Assembly: GCF_004114695.1 (NCBI RefSeq)
Contig: NZ_CP035310.1
Span: 434,001 to 498,000 of the forward strand
DNA from: Erythrobacter sp. HKB08
Lineage (GTDB): Bacteria > Pseudomonadota > Alphaproteobacteria > Sphingomonadales > Sphingomonadaceae
Reading direction: 5' to 3'
Length of the DNA: 64,000 nt
Shown here one piece after another: positions 24,410 through 33,014 of the stretch. Positions within the stretch are counted from its first letter, which is position 1. Each line of letters starts with the position of its first letter. Both the position numbers and the translations under genes were made by a program. The notes below the pieces were generated by a model. It had not been told where the DNA came from. It ran no database searches and saw only the letters and a program-made list of their open reading frames with translations.

Positions 24410-24609
24410 TCGCGGCCCGACAGGCGGCGCGTAGCGACAGCGGCGCTGGCGTAGGGCTCCTGATGCTCGACGCTCCAGTAGCGGAGCTCCTCGAGCGGGA
24501 CGATCTCGCCCGTCACCGCACAGGTGACGTGCTGGCCGGGCTTGAGCACACGGAAGCCGTTCGGCCCGTAGGCGAGCTTCGCTTCTTCGTTTCGGGATGA
24601 CATCAACAT
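24406..24609 (-). CDS. DUF2093 domain protein
   Basis: This 67-residue protein starts at ATG 24609, with AGAGG upstream; ATG 24603 is also possible. It contains the DUF2093 core, with YGPNGFRVLKPGQHVTCAVTG and LEELRYWSVEHQEPYASA. The function is unknown, and in alphaproteobacteria it is commonly found beside xseA, as here. It overlaps the M23 gene by four bases and follows xseA after 36 bases, suggesting one transcript. Confidence 0.88.
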   Translation of the reverse strand: MLMSSRNEEAKLAYGPNGFRVLKPGQHVTCAVTGEIVPLEELRYWSVEHQEPYASAAVATRRLSGRE

Positions 24610-24645
24610 GGGTGCGCCTCTAGCATTGCCGGTGGTCGGTCTCAA

Positions 24646-26142
24646 TCAATCGAACAAGTCGTCCTGCGCGGGCGAGGTTCCGGATTGCTTGCGTTTCCTG
24701 GCTGTGTTGGCAGGTCGTGCTTGAGCAGGGGCTGAATGACCCGCTTTTGCATGAGCGGCGGAACCGAGCGGGGCTGCAGAAATCGAACCGTCGGCGAATT
24801 CCACCTCGAAGCTTTCCGCACTGCCCGCGACCTTGGCGCTTCGGATGAGTTCGCCCGCCTTGTCCTTCACCAGCACGAAGCCGCGCGCCAGCGGTGCTTT
24901 CGGATCGAGTGAGGCATGCAGCCGAGCCAGCGCGGCAAGCCGCTCGGCTGCCCGCGTCGCGCGGTCCTGCAGCAGTTCGGGCCGCAGGCGCAGCGCGGAC
25001 AGGCGATCGCCTGCGCGTGCGAGCCGCTGGTTGAGCATGGCGGGCGAAAGGCGCAGTGCCCCAAGTCGCTCGCGCCCCCTCGCAGCGGAATCGTTCAACC
25101 CGCGGCGCAGGCGCTCGGCCAGATCGTCGAGCTTCTGGGCCTGCGGCTGGAGCAGTGTTTCGGGCGTCGGCAGTCGCTCGGCGCGCGCAGCCAGCCGTTC
25201 GCGCCCGAGCGAGACCGGGCGCAGGATCGCGCGCTTCTTGCGCAGGGCGAAGTCGTCGAGCGTTGCGGAGAGTTCCGCCCGCACCGGCACCGCCATTTCC
25301 GCCGCGGCGGTGGGGGTCGGGGCCCGGCGGTCGGCAGCATAGTCGGCCAGCGTCGTGTCGGTTTCGTGCCCGACTGCGGAGATCACGGGGATCGGCGATT
25401 CCGCAATGGCGCGGACCACGATCTCCTCGTTGAAGCTCCACAAATCCTCGATCGAGCCGCCGCCGCGTGCGACGATCAGCAGGTCGGGCCGAGCGACCGG
25501 GCCGCCCGGTTCGATCGCGCCGAAGCCGCGCAGGGCAGCTGCAACCTGTTCGGCGGCGCCCTGTCCCTGCACCAGCACGGGCCAGACGATGACATGGCTC
25601 GGGAAACGGTCGGCAAGGCGGTGGAGGATGTCGCGGATGACCGAGCCGGTCGGCGACGTCACGACACCGATGGTGCGCGGCAGGAACGGCAGCGCCCGCT
25701 TGCGCTCGGGCGCGAACAGGCCTTCCGCCGCCAGCCGGGCGCGGGTCTTTTCCAGAAGGGCGAGCAAGGCACCCTCGCCCGCGACTTCCATCCGGTCGAT
25801 CACGATCTGGTATTTCGAGCGACCGGGATAGGTCGTCAGCTTGCCGCTCGCGACCACCTCCAGCCCGTCTTCCGGGTTGAACGGCAGCCGCCCGGCATTG
25901 CCGCGCCACATCACCCCGTCGATCACCGCCTTCTCGTCCTTGAGGGCGAGATAGAGGTGGCCCGATGCTGCGCGCTTCACGCCCGAAAGCTCGCCGCGCA
26001 GGCGCACGAAGCCGAAGCGATCCTCCACCGTGCGCTTGAGCAGGGTCGAAATCTCGGTGATCGTGAGCGGCGCGGCGTTGTCGCCCTGCTTCTCGCGCGC
26101 TACCAGCCCGCCATTGCCGTCACTGGGATCGGGAGAAACCAT
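24646..26142 (-). CDS. xseA: Exodeoxyribonuclease VII large subunit
   Basis: This 498-residue subunit, together with XseB, degrades single-stranded DNA. The N-terminal OB-fold (about 25-120) has VRLRGELSG and [18 protein letters not shown]. The catalytic core has [19 protein letters not shown] and [16 protein letters not shown], and [14 protein letters not shown] long coiled-coil region follows, then [11 protein letters not shown]. The last 45 residues are basic and Ala/Pro-rich. ATG 26142 has AGAAGGA six bases upstream, but that site lies inside purD, whose own start codon shares two bases with this one. The frame is open upstream to 26253, so a longer form cannot be excluded. Confidence 0.95.
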   Translation of the reverse strand: MVSPDPSDGNGGLVAREKQGDNAAPLTITEISTLLKRTVEDRFGFVRLRGELSGVKRAASGHLYLALKDEKAVIDGVMWRGNAGRLPFNPEDGLEVVASGKLTTYPGRSKYQIVIDRMEVAGEGALLALLEKTRARLAAEGLFAPERKRALPFLPRTIGVVTSPTGSVIRDILHRLADRFPSHVIVWPVLVQGQGAAEQVAAALRGFGAIEPGGPVARPDLLIVARGGGSIEDLWSFNEEIVVRAIAESPIPVISAVGHETDTTLADYAADRRAPTPTAAAEMAVPVRAELSATLDDFALRKKRAILRPVSLGRERLAARAERLPTPETLLQPQAQKLDDLAERLRRGLNDSAARGRERLGALRLSPAMLNQRLARAGDRLSALRLRPELLQDRATRAAERLAALARLHASLDPKAPLARGFVLVKDKAGELIRSAKVAGSAESFEVEFADGSISAAPLGSAAHAKAGHSAPAQARPANTARKRKQSGTSPAQDDLFD

Positions 26143-27430
26143 GAATATCCTTCTGCTCGGATCGGGTGGGCGCGAACATGCGCTGGCCTGGAAGCTGGCG
26201 CAATCCCGCCTGCTCGCTGGAGACGAGGATAGGTTGTACGCCGCGCCGGGCAACCCCGGTATCGCCGATCATGCCCAGTGCATCGATCTCGATACGGCGG
26301 ACCACGGCGCGGTCATCGCCTTTTGCGAGGGCGAGCGTATCGGCCTCGTGGTGATTGGCCCGGAAGCGCCGCTGGTCGACGGGCTCGCCGATTCGCTGCG
26401 CGAGGCCGGGATCGCCGTGTTCGGGCCTTCGAAAGCCGCCGCCCAGCTCGAAGGCAGCAAGGGCTTCACCAAGGACCTGTGCGAGCGCGCCGGCATACCG
26501 ACTGCCGGCTATGTCCGCACGACCTCGCTCGACGAGGCGGTCCGCGCGCTCGACACTTTTGCCGCTCCCTATGTCCTCAAGGCCGACGGCCTCGCGGCGG
26601 GCAAGGGCGTGGTGATCGCCGCGACCCGCGAGGAAGCCGAAGCCGCGCTCGCCGACATGTTCGGCGGCCAGTTCGGCGAGGCTGGCGCGGAAGTCGTGAT
26701 CGAGGAATTCATGGAGGGCGAGGAAGCGAGCTTCTTCGCGCTGACCGATGGCGCGACGATCCTGCCCTTCGGCACCGCGCAGGACCACAAGCGTGTCGGC
26801 GACGGGGACGTCGGCCCGAACACCGGCGGCATGGGCGCCTACAGCCCGGCCCCCGTGCTCGATGCGACGCTGTGCGGCGAAGTGCTCGAACGCATCGTCG
26901 TGCCCACGGTCAAGACCATGGCTGACGAAGGCATGCCCTATTCGGGCGTGCTCTACGCGGGCCTCATGCTGACCGAGGAGGGGCCCAAGCTGATCGAATA
27001 CAATTGCCGTTTCGGCGACCCGGAATGCCAGGTGCTGATGATGCGGCTGGAAAGCGACCTCGGCGAACTGATGCTCGCCTGCGCCAACAATGCGCTCGGT
27101 GCGCAGCCGCCGGTCAAGCGCTCGCGCCAGACCGCGTTGACCGTCGTCATGGCAGCGAACGGCTATCCCGGAACGCCTGAAAAGGGCGGCGCAATCGATC
27201 TCGGCGAGGCCGAAGCTGGCGGCGCGAAAGTCTTCCATGCAGGGACCAAGCGCGAGGGCGAGCAGCTTGTTGCGAGCGGCGGCCGTGTGCTCAACGTGAC
27301 CGCGATGGGCGACAATGTCACCGCTGCACAAAAGGCAGCCTACGAAGCGGTCGATGCGATCGACTTCCCGACCGCTTTCTGCCGCCGCGACATCGGCTGG
27401 CGCGAGATCGAGCGCGAGGCGAAAGGCTAG
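26141..27430 (+). CDS. purD: Phosphoribosylamine-glycine ligase
   Basis: This 429-residue ATP-grasp enzyme makes glycinamide ribonucleotide, the second step of purine synthesis. It begins with [20 protein letters not shown]. It has [24 protein letters not shown], the ATP-grasp [14 protein letters not shown] and [17 protein letters not shown], and [20 protein letters not shown]. The start is fixed by the conserved N-terminus. Its 5' end is head to head with xseA: ATG 26141-26143 and the xseA ATG share bases 26141-26142. The ribosome binding site GGGAGA (26131-26136) is inside xseA codons. Confidence 0.98.
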   Translation: MNILLLGSGGREHALAWKLAQSRLLAGDEDRLYAAPGNPGIADHAQCIDLDTADHGAVIAFCEGERIGLVVIGPEAPLVDGLADSLREAGIAVFGPSKAAAQLEGSKGFTKDLCERAGIPTAGYVRTTSLDEAVRALDTFAAPYVLKADGLAAGKGVVIAATREEAEAALADMFGGQFGEAGAEVVIEEFMEGEEASFFALTDGATILPFGTAQDHKRVGDGDVGPNTGGMGAYSPAPVLDATLCGEVLERIVVPTVKTMADEGMPYSGVLYAGLMLTEEGPKLIEYNCRFGDPECQVLMMRLESDLGELMLACANNALGAQPPVKRSRQTALTVVMAANGYPGTPEKGGAIDLGEAEAGGAKVFHAGTKREGEQLVASGGRVLNVTAMGDNVTAAQKAAYEAVDAIDFPTAFCRRDIGWREIEREAKG

Positions 27431-27505
27431 GCCGGTTTGACGCCGCGCAATTGCACGGCGCTGCGGCGCGTCCTAGACTGATCGCCCTTCGAGGAGCTTT
27501 CGACC

Positions 27506-27868
27506 ATGCGTTCCATCCTGATTGCTGCCCCTGCCTTCCTTCTCGCCGCATGCCAGTCTTACGGTTCGGCCAGTGAACCGAACTCGGCAAGCGAGGCTGA
27601 AATCGTGAAGGAAGGGCCGAGCTGGGAGATCGAGGATATCGCCTTCGCGCAGGCCGCGTGCGGCGGGTGCCATGCGGTCGAGGACCCAGGCCTGTCGCCC
27701 AATCCGGAATCGCCGACTTTCGCCGAAATCGCGCGCCGCCGCGGTGTAACGCAGGCGACGCTGGCGACTTACCTGCGCGATGCGCACAATTATCCCGAGG
27801 CGATGGACTTCGAGCTGACCCAGCAGCAGGCAGACGCACTCGCCGCCTATATGATGACGCTACGCTGA
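27506..27868 (+). CDS. Monohaem cytochrome c family lipoprotein
   Basis: This 120-residue protein has a signal with lipobox LAAC (Cys16), a haem-binding CGGCH (Cys52, Cys55, His56) and a likely axial Met100. The C-terminal helix is ALAAYMMTL, as in class I c-type cytochromes. It should be an outer-leaflet or periplasmic electron carrier. Its last nine bases overlap the convergent S41 peptidase gene. Confidence 0.88.
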   Translation: MRSILIAAPAFLLAACQSYGSASEPNSASEAEIVKEGPSWEIEDIAFAQAACGGCHAVEDPGLSPNPESPTFAEIARRRGVTQATLATYLRDAHNYPEAMDFELTQQQADALAAYMMTLR

Positions 27869-28846
27869 GGAGCAGTTCGCGCTCAGCCAGTTGATAGCCG
27901 CCTGCTCGGCATCGGCCGCGGGCGTTTCGATATCCGGCACGATCGGTCCGTCGGCCACGCGCTCGAGCCGGTCGGCGGCATTGGCCACGGTCACCACCAG
28001 CCGCGCTCCGTCGCTCAGCGGGAAGGTCATGTTGGCGGTGCTGAACCCGCCCGAAGGCTGGCCGAAGCTCCGCACGCCTTCGCGCCCGATCAGCGCCAGC
28101 GCGACCATCTCGCCAGCACTGATAGTCCTGCGGTCGAGCAGCACTGCGACCGGCGCATCTTCGTTGGCTAGCCTGAAAGCGGGGCCAATCGCGGGATCAA
28201 CCTCGCGCGCGCCCATGATGCCTTCCTCGGTCCGGGTCCAGGGCACCAGCCCGGTCTTGGTCACGAAATAGCCGAAGGCGCCTTCGCCGAGCAGCGGGTC
28301 GAGCCCCCACAGCATCGGCCACATATTGCCGCCGGTATTGCCGCGCAGGTCCACGACCCAGCCGCATGTGGCTTCGCTATCGAGCCGGGAGAGCGCCTGT
28401 TGCAGCGCGAGGGAATATTGCGATGCCAGCTCCTGCCCGCCGCGCAGCATGTTGAGCTGCGGAATGCTGACATAGCCCACGCCCTCATGCGCCATGCGCC
28501 CTTCGGGCAGCGGCGGGGCCTTGGGTTCGGGAGCGTCGGGACCGTTCTCGCGGCGATCCTGTTCGAGCACCTGCGGGGTGATAAGGAAGCTGTGCTTCTC
28601 GCCCAATTCGTCGATCAGCAGGCGGATCGCGAGATAGGTGTCACCGGTCGTCTCGGCGTCTTCGATCAGCCCGCGAGCGCGCGGTTCGAGCTGCGACCAG
28701 TCGACCGTCTCGGTCTTGTAGTGCCGCTCCTTCAGGAGCTTTGCGGCATGGTCGAAATAGGCTGCCGCCTCTTCGCTCGGCGCGGCGCTGAGCGGCGCGG
28801 CAAGCGAGGTGACCAGGCATGTGAGCGACAGGGCAATGAAACGCAT
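27860..28846 (-). CDS. Exported S41 family peptidase
   Basis: This 328-residue protein has a signal peptide (1-22), an N-terminal helical region and a tail-specific-protease core. VDLRGNTGGNMWPML is the family's beta-turn motif, and TISAGEMVAL contains the probable catalytic Ser of the Ser/Lys type. FGQPSGGFSTANMTFPL follows. No PDZ domain is apparent, so it is closer to the short periplasmic S41 proteins than to CtpA. Its substrate is unknown. Confidence 0.85.
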   Translation of the reverse strand: MRFIALSLTCLVTSLAAPLSAAPSEEAAAYFDHAAKLLKERHYKTETVDWSQLEPRARGLIEDAETTGDTYLAIRLLIDELGEKHSFLITPQVLEQDRRENGPDAPEPKAPPLPEGRMAHEGVGYVSIPQLNMLRGGQELASQYSLALQQALSRLDSEATCGWVVDLRGNTGGNMWPMLWGLDPLLGEGAFGYFVTKTGLVPWTRTEEGIMGAREVDPAIGPAFRLANEDAPVAVLLDRRTISAGEMVALALIGREGVRSFGQPSGGFSTANMTFPLSDGARLVVTVANAADRLERVADGPIVPDIETPAADAEQAAINWLSANCSSA

Positions 28847-28904
28847 GGCGACCTCCCGCCACGCGCTCTACCGCCTTGTTCCTGAACGGCAAATGGCCGC
28901 CGGA

Positions 28905-29900
28905 TCAGCCGAGCTTTTCGGCCATCAGCGCCTTGAGATCGACTTCCGGACGCGGACCGTAGTGCGAAATCACTTCGGCCGCCGCGATCGCGCCGCGCTT
29001 GAGGCACTGCTGGAGGCTTTCGCCCTTGGCGTGGCCCGACAGGAAGCCTGCTGCGAACTGGTCGCCCGCGCCGGTCGTGTCGACGACCTTGTCGATCGGC
29101 TCGGCGGCGACTTCGGCGCGCTCGCCATTGGCAACCGCGATGGCGCCCTTCTCGCTGCGGGTCGCAACGAGGACCGGCACCTTCGGCGCGACGGCTTCGA
29201 CGCCCGCATCGAAATCCTCGAGGCCGGTCAGCGTCGCCAGCTCGTGCTCGTTGACGAACAGGATGTCGATCACGCCGTCGTCGATCATCGAACGGAAATC
29301 GTCGCCATGCCGGTCGATCACGAAGCTTTCCGAAGCGGTGAAGGCGATCTTGCGGCCTGCGTTGCGGGCAACGTCGATCGCCCGGCGCATCGCGCGGCGC
29401 GGCTCTTCCGGATCCCACAGATAGCCTTCGAGATAGAGGATCGCGCCGCTGGCGATCAGTTCCTCGTCGAGCGCGTCGGCCGGCAGGTACTGGCCCGCGC
29501 CGAGGAAGGTATTCATCGTGCGCTCGCCATCGGGGGTGACGAAGATCAGCACGCGGCCGGTCGCCGGTTCGCCTTCGCGAGCGGGGGTGTCGAAATCGAT
29601 GCCGGTTGCGCGCATGTCGTGGCGGAAGACTTCGCCGAGCTGGTCGTCGGCGACCTGGCCGATAAAGGCACACTGCAGGCCGAGAGTCGACAGGCCCGCG
29701 AGCGTATTCGCTGCCGAGCCGCCGGAAACCTCGCGCGAGGGCGGCATGGCCGAATAGAGTTCCTTCGCCCGGTCCTCGTCGATCAGCGTCATCCCGCCGC
29801 GGTTGAGCTGCAATTCTTCGATCAGCTCGTCCTGGCAGGATGCGATGACATCGACCACGGCATTGCCGATTGCGATTACGTCGTAACGGGGCTCGGTCAC
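28905..29900 (-). CDS. Adenosine kinase (PfkB family)
   Basis: This 331-residue sugar/nucleoside kinase has the PfkB N-terminal signature GGSAANTLAGLSTLG and FIGQVADDQLG, and the C-terminal signature DTTGAGDQFAAGFLSG with the catalytic Asp. The opening YDVIAIGNAVVDVIA and the general pattern match the alphaproteobacterial enzymes annotated as adenosine kinase. Other nucleoside or sugar substrates cannot be excluded. It is divergent from the EI24 membrane protein gene. Confidence 0.9.
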   Translation of the reverse strand: MTEPRYDVIAIGNAVVDVIASCQDELIEELQLNRGGMTLIDEDRAKELYSAMPPSREVSGGSAANTLAGLSTLGLQCAFIGQVADDQLGEVFRHDMRATGIDFDTPAREGEPATGRVLIFVTPDGERTMNTFLGAGQYLPADALDEELIASGAILYLEGYLWDPEEPRRAMRRAIDVARNAGRKIAFTASESFVIDRHGDDFRSMIDDGVIDILFVNEHELATLTGLEDFDAGVEAVAPKVPVLVATRSEKGAIAVANGERAEVAAEPIDKVVDTTGAGDQFAAGFLSGHAKGESLQQCLKRGAIAAAEVISHYGPRPEVDLKALMAEKLG

Positions 29901-30010
29901 TGGGAAATCCTTGAATTCGGGAAAATGTGCCGCGCGCCTAGCCGCTATGGCGGCTCAGGCCAAGGCTTTGCGATTGACAGGGGGCCAAAAGCGGATTGAA
30001 GACGGACGGG

Positions 30011-30718
30011 ATGATTTCCCTCCCCGCCGCAATGGGTCGCGCCGTCAGCCAGCTGAGCGATCCTGCCATCCTCAAGGTCCTGGTGAAGAGCGTGGCGATC
30101 ACGCTCGGTATCCTCGTGGCCTTGGGGATCGCTGCCGGCACCGGGGTGGAAGCGCTGATCAGTGCCTATCGCTATGATTTCGGGGCGGAAATCGGCGCCA
30201 TCGTCGCCGTGCTGCTGACCGTGGTCGGCGGCTGGCTGCTGTTTCGCGTCATCGCGCTGGCGGTCATCCAGTTCTTCGGCGACGAGATCGTGAAGGCGGT
30301 CGAGACGAAGCACTATCCCGATGCCCTAGCCAGTGCGCGCACGCTGACCTTCCGCGAAGAGCTGGTTGCGAGCCTCAAGGCGACCGGGCGCACTATCGGC
30401 TTCAACCTGCTGGCGTTCGTCGCCGCTATCCCGCTGATCGTCACCGGCGTCGGGCCGGCCATCGTGTTCTTCCTCGTCAACGCCTGGCTGCTCGGGCGTG
30501 AGCTGCAGGAACTGGCCTGGACGCGCCACCGCCACGATCCGGCTGCGCCCGCCCCGATCGGGCGGTTCGAGCGGCTGGCGCTCGGCGCGACCATCGCCGG
30601 GCTGCTCGTCATCCCGGTCGTCAACCTCATCGCTCCCGTCATCGGGGCAGCGACCGCCTGTCATCTCGTCCATCGCAAGAAGGAGGCGGCACGCGCCGCA
30701 CCCGCCAATGCTGCGTAG
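30011..30718 (+). CDS. EI24/CysZ-like integral membrane protein
   Basis: This 235-residue protein has four to five hydrophobic segments and the EI24 domain layout: SQLSDPAILKVLVKS at the N-terminus, a central GPAIVFFLVNAWLLGRELQE and a C-terminal GATIAGLLVIPVVNLIAPVIGAA. Relatives include CysZ, a sulfate transporter, but no cys genes are near, so transport of sulfate is not claimed. ATG 30011 is chosen; TTG 29996 would add five residues. Its end overlaps the next lipoprotein gene by 11 bases. Confidence 0.85.
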   Translation: MISLPAAMGRAVSQLSDPAILKVLVKSVAITLGILVALGIAAGTGVEALISAYRYDFGAEIGAIVAVLLTVVGGWLLFRVIALAVIQFFGDEIVKAVETKHYPDALASARTLTFREELVASLKATGRTIGFNLLAFVAAIPLIVTGVGPAIVFFLVNAWLLGRELQELAWTRHRHDPAAPAPIGRFERLALGATIAGLLVIPVVNLIAPVIGAATACHLVHRKKEAARAAPANAA

Positions 30719-31154
30719 AATTTCCCTCCTCGCCCTGCCCCTGCTGGCAGCCTGTTCGACCGTCACTCCGCCGCCGAGCCCCGGCACGACGCCCGATGCG
30801 CCGGTCACCCGCTCGCAGCCCTATGTCCCGCCGCCGCAGACGCAGCGCCCGGTCCAGCCGAGCACGCCGGGCGGTTTTCGCGCACCGCGGGTCATGAACC
30901 TGCCGGGTGTCGAAGGGCTGATCGGAGCCAATGCCGGGCAGATCACGCGCCAGTTCGGCGAACCGCGGCTCGATGTGGTGGAGGGCGATGCCCGCAAGCT
31001 GCAATTCAGCGGCGAGGCCTGCGTGCTCGACATCTATCTTTACCCGCTGTCGCCCGGAGCGGAGCCGACCGCGACCTATGTCGATGCGCGGCGCGCGTCC
31101 GACGGGCTCGACGTCGACCGGGTATCGTGCGTGAGGGCCCTGCTGCGCCGCTAG
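30708..31154 (+). CDS. Pro-rich lipoprotein, unknown function
   Basis: This 148-residue protein has a signal with lipobox LAAC (Cys16), a Pro/Thr-rich linker (about 17-60), and a C-terminal domain (65-148). The domain contains LIGANAGQITRQFGEPRLDVVEGDARKLQF and ACVLDIYLYPL, which resembles small outer-membrane lipoprotein folds of the SmpA/BamE type. The start ATG 30708 lies inside the EI24 gene, indicating coupled translation. The BamE likeness is a visual impression only. Confidence 0.78.
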   Translation: MLRRISLLALPLLAACSTVTPPPSPGTTPDAPVTRSQPYVPPPQTQRPVQPSTPGGFRAPRVMNLPGVEGLIGANAGQITRQFGEPRLDVVEGDARKLQFSGEACVLDIYLYPLSPGAEPTATYVDARRASDGLDVDRVSCVRALLRR

Positions 31155-31218
31155 AAAAAGTAACTTGGATTTAAGGCTCTTGCGGCATCTTGGCGCGCGA
31201 AGACCGAGGGGCCAGCAC

Positions 31219-32163
31219 ATGAGTTTCCAGTTTAAAGAACTTGCACGTTCCGTCGCAGCCGACGGCCAGATCACGCCTGAAGAGCTGCTCGCACTGCGCC
31301 GGCTCGGCTGGGGCGATGGACAGATCACCCGCGAAGAGGCCGAGGCGATCGTCGAAATCAACCACGCCCTCTCCGAAACGAGCGGCGAGTGGGTCGACTT
31401 TTTCGTCGAGGCGCTGGGCGAATTCGTCCTCAACGGGACCGAGCCGCGCGGCATGTGCGACGAGGCGGAAGCCCAGTGGCTGATGTCCGCCCTCGACCAG
31501 GACGGCCGGCTCGAATCCATGGCCGAGCTCGAACTGCTCGTGCGGATCGTCGAGAAGTCGCGCAACGTGCCCCCCAGCCTGAAGAACTATGCCCTCAAGC
31601 AGATCGAGGCTGCCGTACTGACCGGCACCGGCCCGACCCGCTGCGGCGGCGAGCTGTCCGACCAGCACATAACCGGCGCCGAATGTCGCCTGATGCGCCG
31701 CATCATCTTTGCAAGCGGCGGCCATGGCCCGGCAGCGGTCACTCGCTACGATGCCGAAATGCTCTTCCGCGTGAAGGGCGAGACTCTCGGCGCGAACAAT
31801 TCGCCCGAGTGGAAGCAGCTGTTCGTCGACGGGGTAGCGAATTACCTCAAGGGCTTCACGCTCGCCAATGCGCAGCTCGAACATGCCGTGATGAAGGACC
31901 TCGAAGCCTTCATTGCCGACAGCGAGGCCAGTGTCGGGCGCTTCATGGCGCGCATGGCCCGCGAAATGCCGCAGGTCCGCAACCATGTCGGCAAGGTGTT
32001 CGGCCACAAGCGTGCCGACTGGGGCTATACCGAGCGGGAAGCCGAGGGGAACATCGTCACCAATGCCGAGACCGAATGGCTCGAAAAGATGATCAATGCG
32101 GACGGCGAAGTGGACGAGCTCGAAAAGGCGCTGCTCAAGCGGCTCGAGGAAGACCTCGCCTGA
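31219..32163 (+). CDS. Conserved helical protein with EF-hand/TerB-like acidic loops
   Basis: This 314-residue soluble protein starts at ATG 31219, after GAGGGG. Several short acidic loops each precede a helix: ADGQITPEE (14-22), GDGQITREE (32-40), DQDGRLES (93-100) and NADGEVDEL (293-301). They resemble EF-hand or TerB-like calcium loops. Two segments are repeated: EWVDFFVEALGEFVLNG (57-73) resembles EWKQLFVDGVANYLKGF (197-213), and EAQWLMSALDQDG (84-96) resembles ETEWLEKMINADG (284-296). No signal peptide is present. The stop directly abuts the convergent sufA stop. The family is not named here. Confidence 0.8.
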   Translation: MSFQFKELARSVAADGQITPEELLALRRLGWGDGQITREEAEAIVEINHALSETSGEWVDFFVEALGEFVLNGTEPRGMCDEAEAQWLMSALDQDGRLESMAELELLVRIVEKSRNVPPSLKNYALKQIEAAVLTGTGPTRCGGELSDQHITGAECRLMRRIIFASGGHGPAAVTRYDAEMLFRVKGETLGANNSPEWKQLFVDGVANYLKGFTLANAQLEHAVMKDLEAFIADSEASVGRFMARMAREMPQVRNHVGKVFGHKRADWGYTEREAEGNIVTNAETEWLEKMINADGEVDELEKALLKRLEEDLA

Positions 32164-32523
32164 TCAGACCATAAAGCTTTCGCCGCAGCCACAGGCTCCC
32201 TTCGCATTGGGGTTTTCGAACACGAATCCGGCGGTGAAGTCGTCTTCCACCCAGTCCATCGTGCTGCCGACGAGGTAGAGCACGCTCGCCCCGTCGATGT
32301 AGAAAACGCCGCCGGGCGTTTCAATCTTCTCGTCGAACCCGGCCTCCTCGGTCACGTAGTCGACCGAGTAGGCGAGGCCCGAGCATCCGCGGCGCGGGGT
32401 CGAAAGCTTCACGCCGATCGCATCGTCGGGAGCCTGTGCCATCAGGTCGGCGACGCGCCGTTCGGCAGCGGGCGTCAGGGTGACCGCGGCGGGTCGTTCG
32501 CGCAGGGTCGCCTTGTCGGCCAT
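32164..32523 (-). CDS. sufA: A-type iron-sulfur carrier protein
   Basis: This 119-residue protein has the three invariant cysteines of A-type carriers: Cys47 in RRGCSGL, and Cys111 and Cys113 in CGCG. GAS followed by VLYLVGSTMDWV and FENPNAKGACGCG are also typical. It accepts clusters from SufBCD and passes them to apoproteins. It is the last gene of the suf operon; its ATG overlaps the sufT stop by one base. ErpA or IscA naming is possible, but the operon position favours SufA. Confidence 0.93.
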   Translation of the reverse strand: MADKATLRERPAAVTLTPAAERRVADLMAQAPDDAIGVKLSTPRRGCSGLAYSVDYVTEEAGFDEKIETPGGVFYIDGASVLYLVGSTMDWVEDDFTAGFVFENPNAKGACGCGESFMV

Positions 32524-33014
32524 CACAGCATCCCCAGTTCGAGCCGCGCTTCGTCGGTCATCTTGTCCGGGCCCCACGGCGGATCCCACACGAGATTGAC
32601 CTCGGCATCGCGCACGCCCGGTACGCTTGCGGCGCGCAGTTCGACTTCGCCCGGCATGCTCTCGGCAACCGGGCAATGCGGCGTGGTGAGCGTCATGGTG
32701 ACGATCACGCCAGCCTCGTCGTCGACCTCGACTCCGTAGATCAGACCGAGGTCGTAGATATTGACCGGGATCTCCGGGTCGTAAATTTCCTTCAGTGCGT
32801 CGATCACCGCCTGCTGCAGTTCGCCGCCGGGGCCGCCGACAGCTGCGCTTTCCGGCTTCTTCTGGAGGAAGCCTTCAAGGTAGTCGCGCTTGCGCTCGAC
32901 CTTTTCGCTCATGGTTTCCACCGGTGTATCATCGACAGCGTCCTCGACCCGCGCACGCTTGGGCGGTTCGACATTGTCGACCTCTTCGACGGTGAACTTG
33001 GTGCCTTCGCTCAT
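32523..33014 (-). CDS. sufT: SufT-like MIP18 (DUF59) family protein
   Basis: This 163-residue protein has a charged N-terminal extension of about 60 residues. The MIP18/DUF59 domain follows, with VIDALKEIYDPEIPVNIYDLGLIYGV, a conserved Cys in TLTTPHCPVAESM and NLVWDPPWGPDKM. SufT-type proteins assist maturation of Fe-S proteins. It overlaps sufS by four bases and sufA by one. Confidence 0.92.
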   Translation of the reverse strand: MSEGTKFTVEEVDNVEPPKRARVEDAVDDTPVETMSEKVERKRDYLEGFLQKKPESAAVGGPGGELQQAVIDALKEIYDPEIPVNIYDLGLIYGVEVDDEAGVIVTMTLTTPHCPVAESMPGEVELRAASVPGVRDAEVNLVWDPPWGPDKMTDEARLELGML

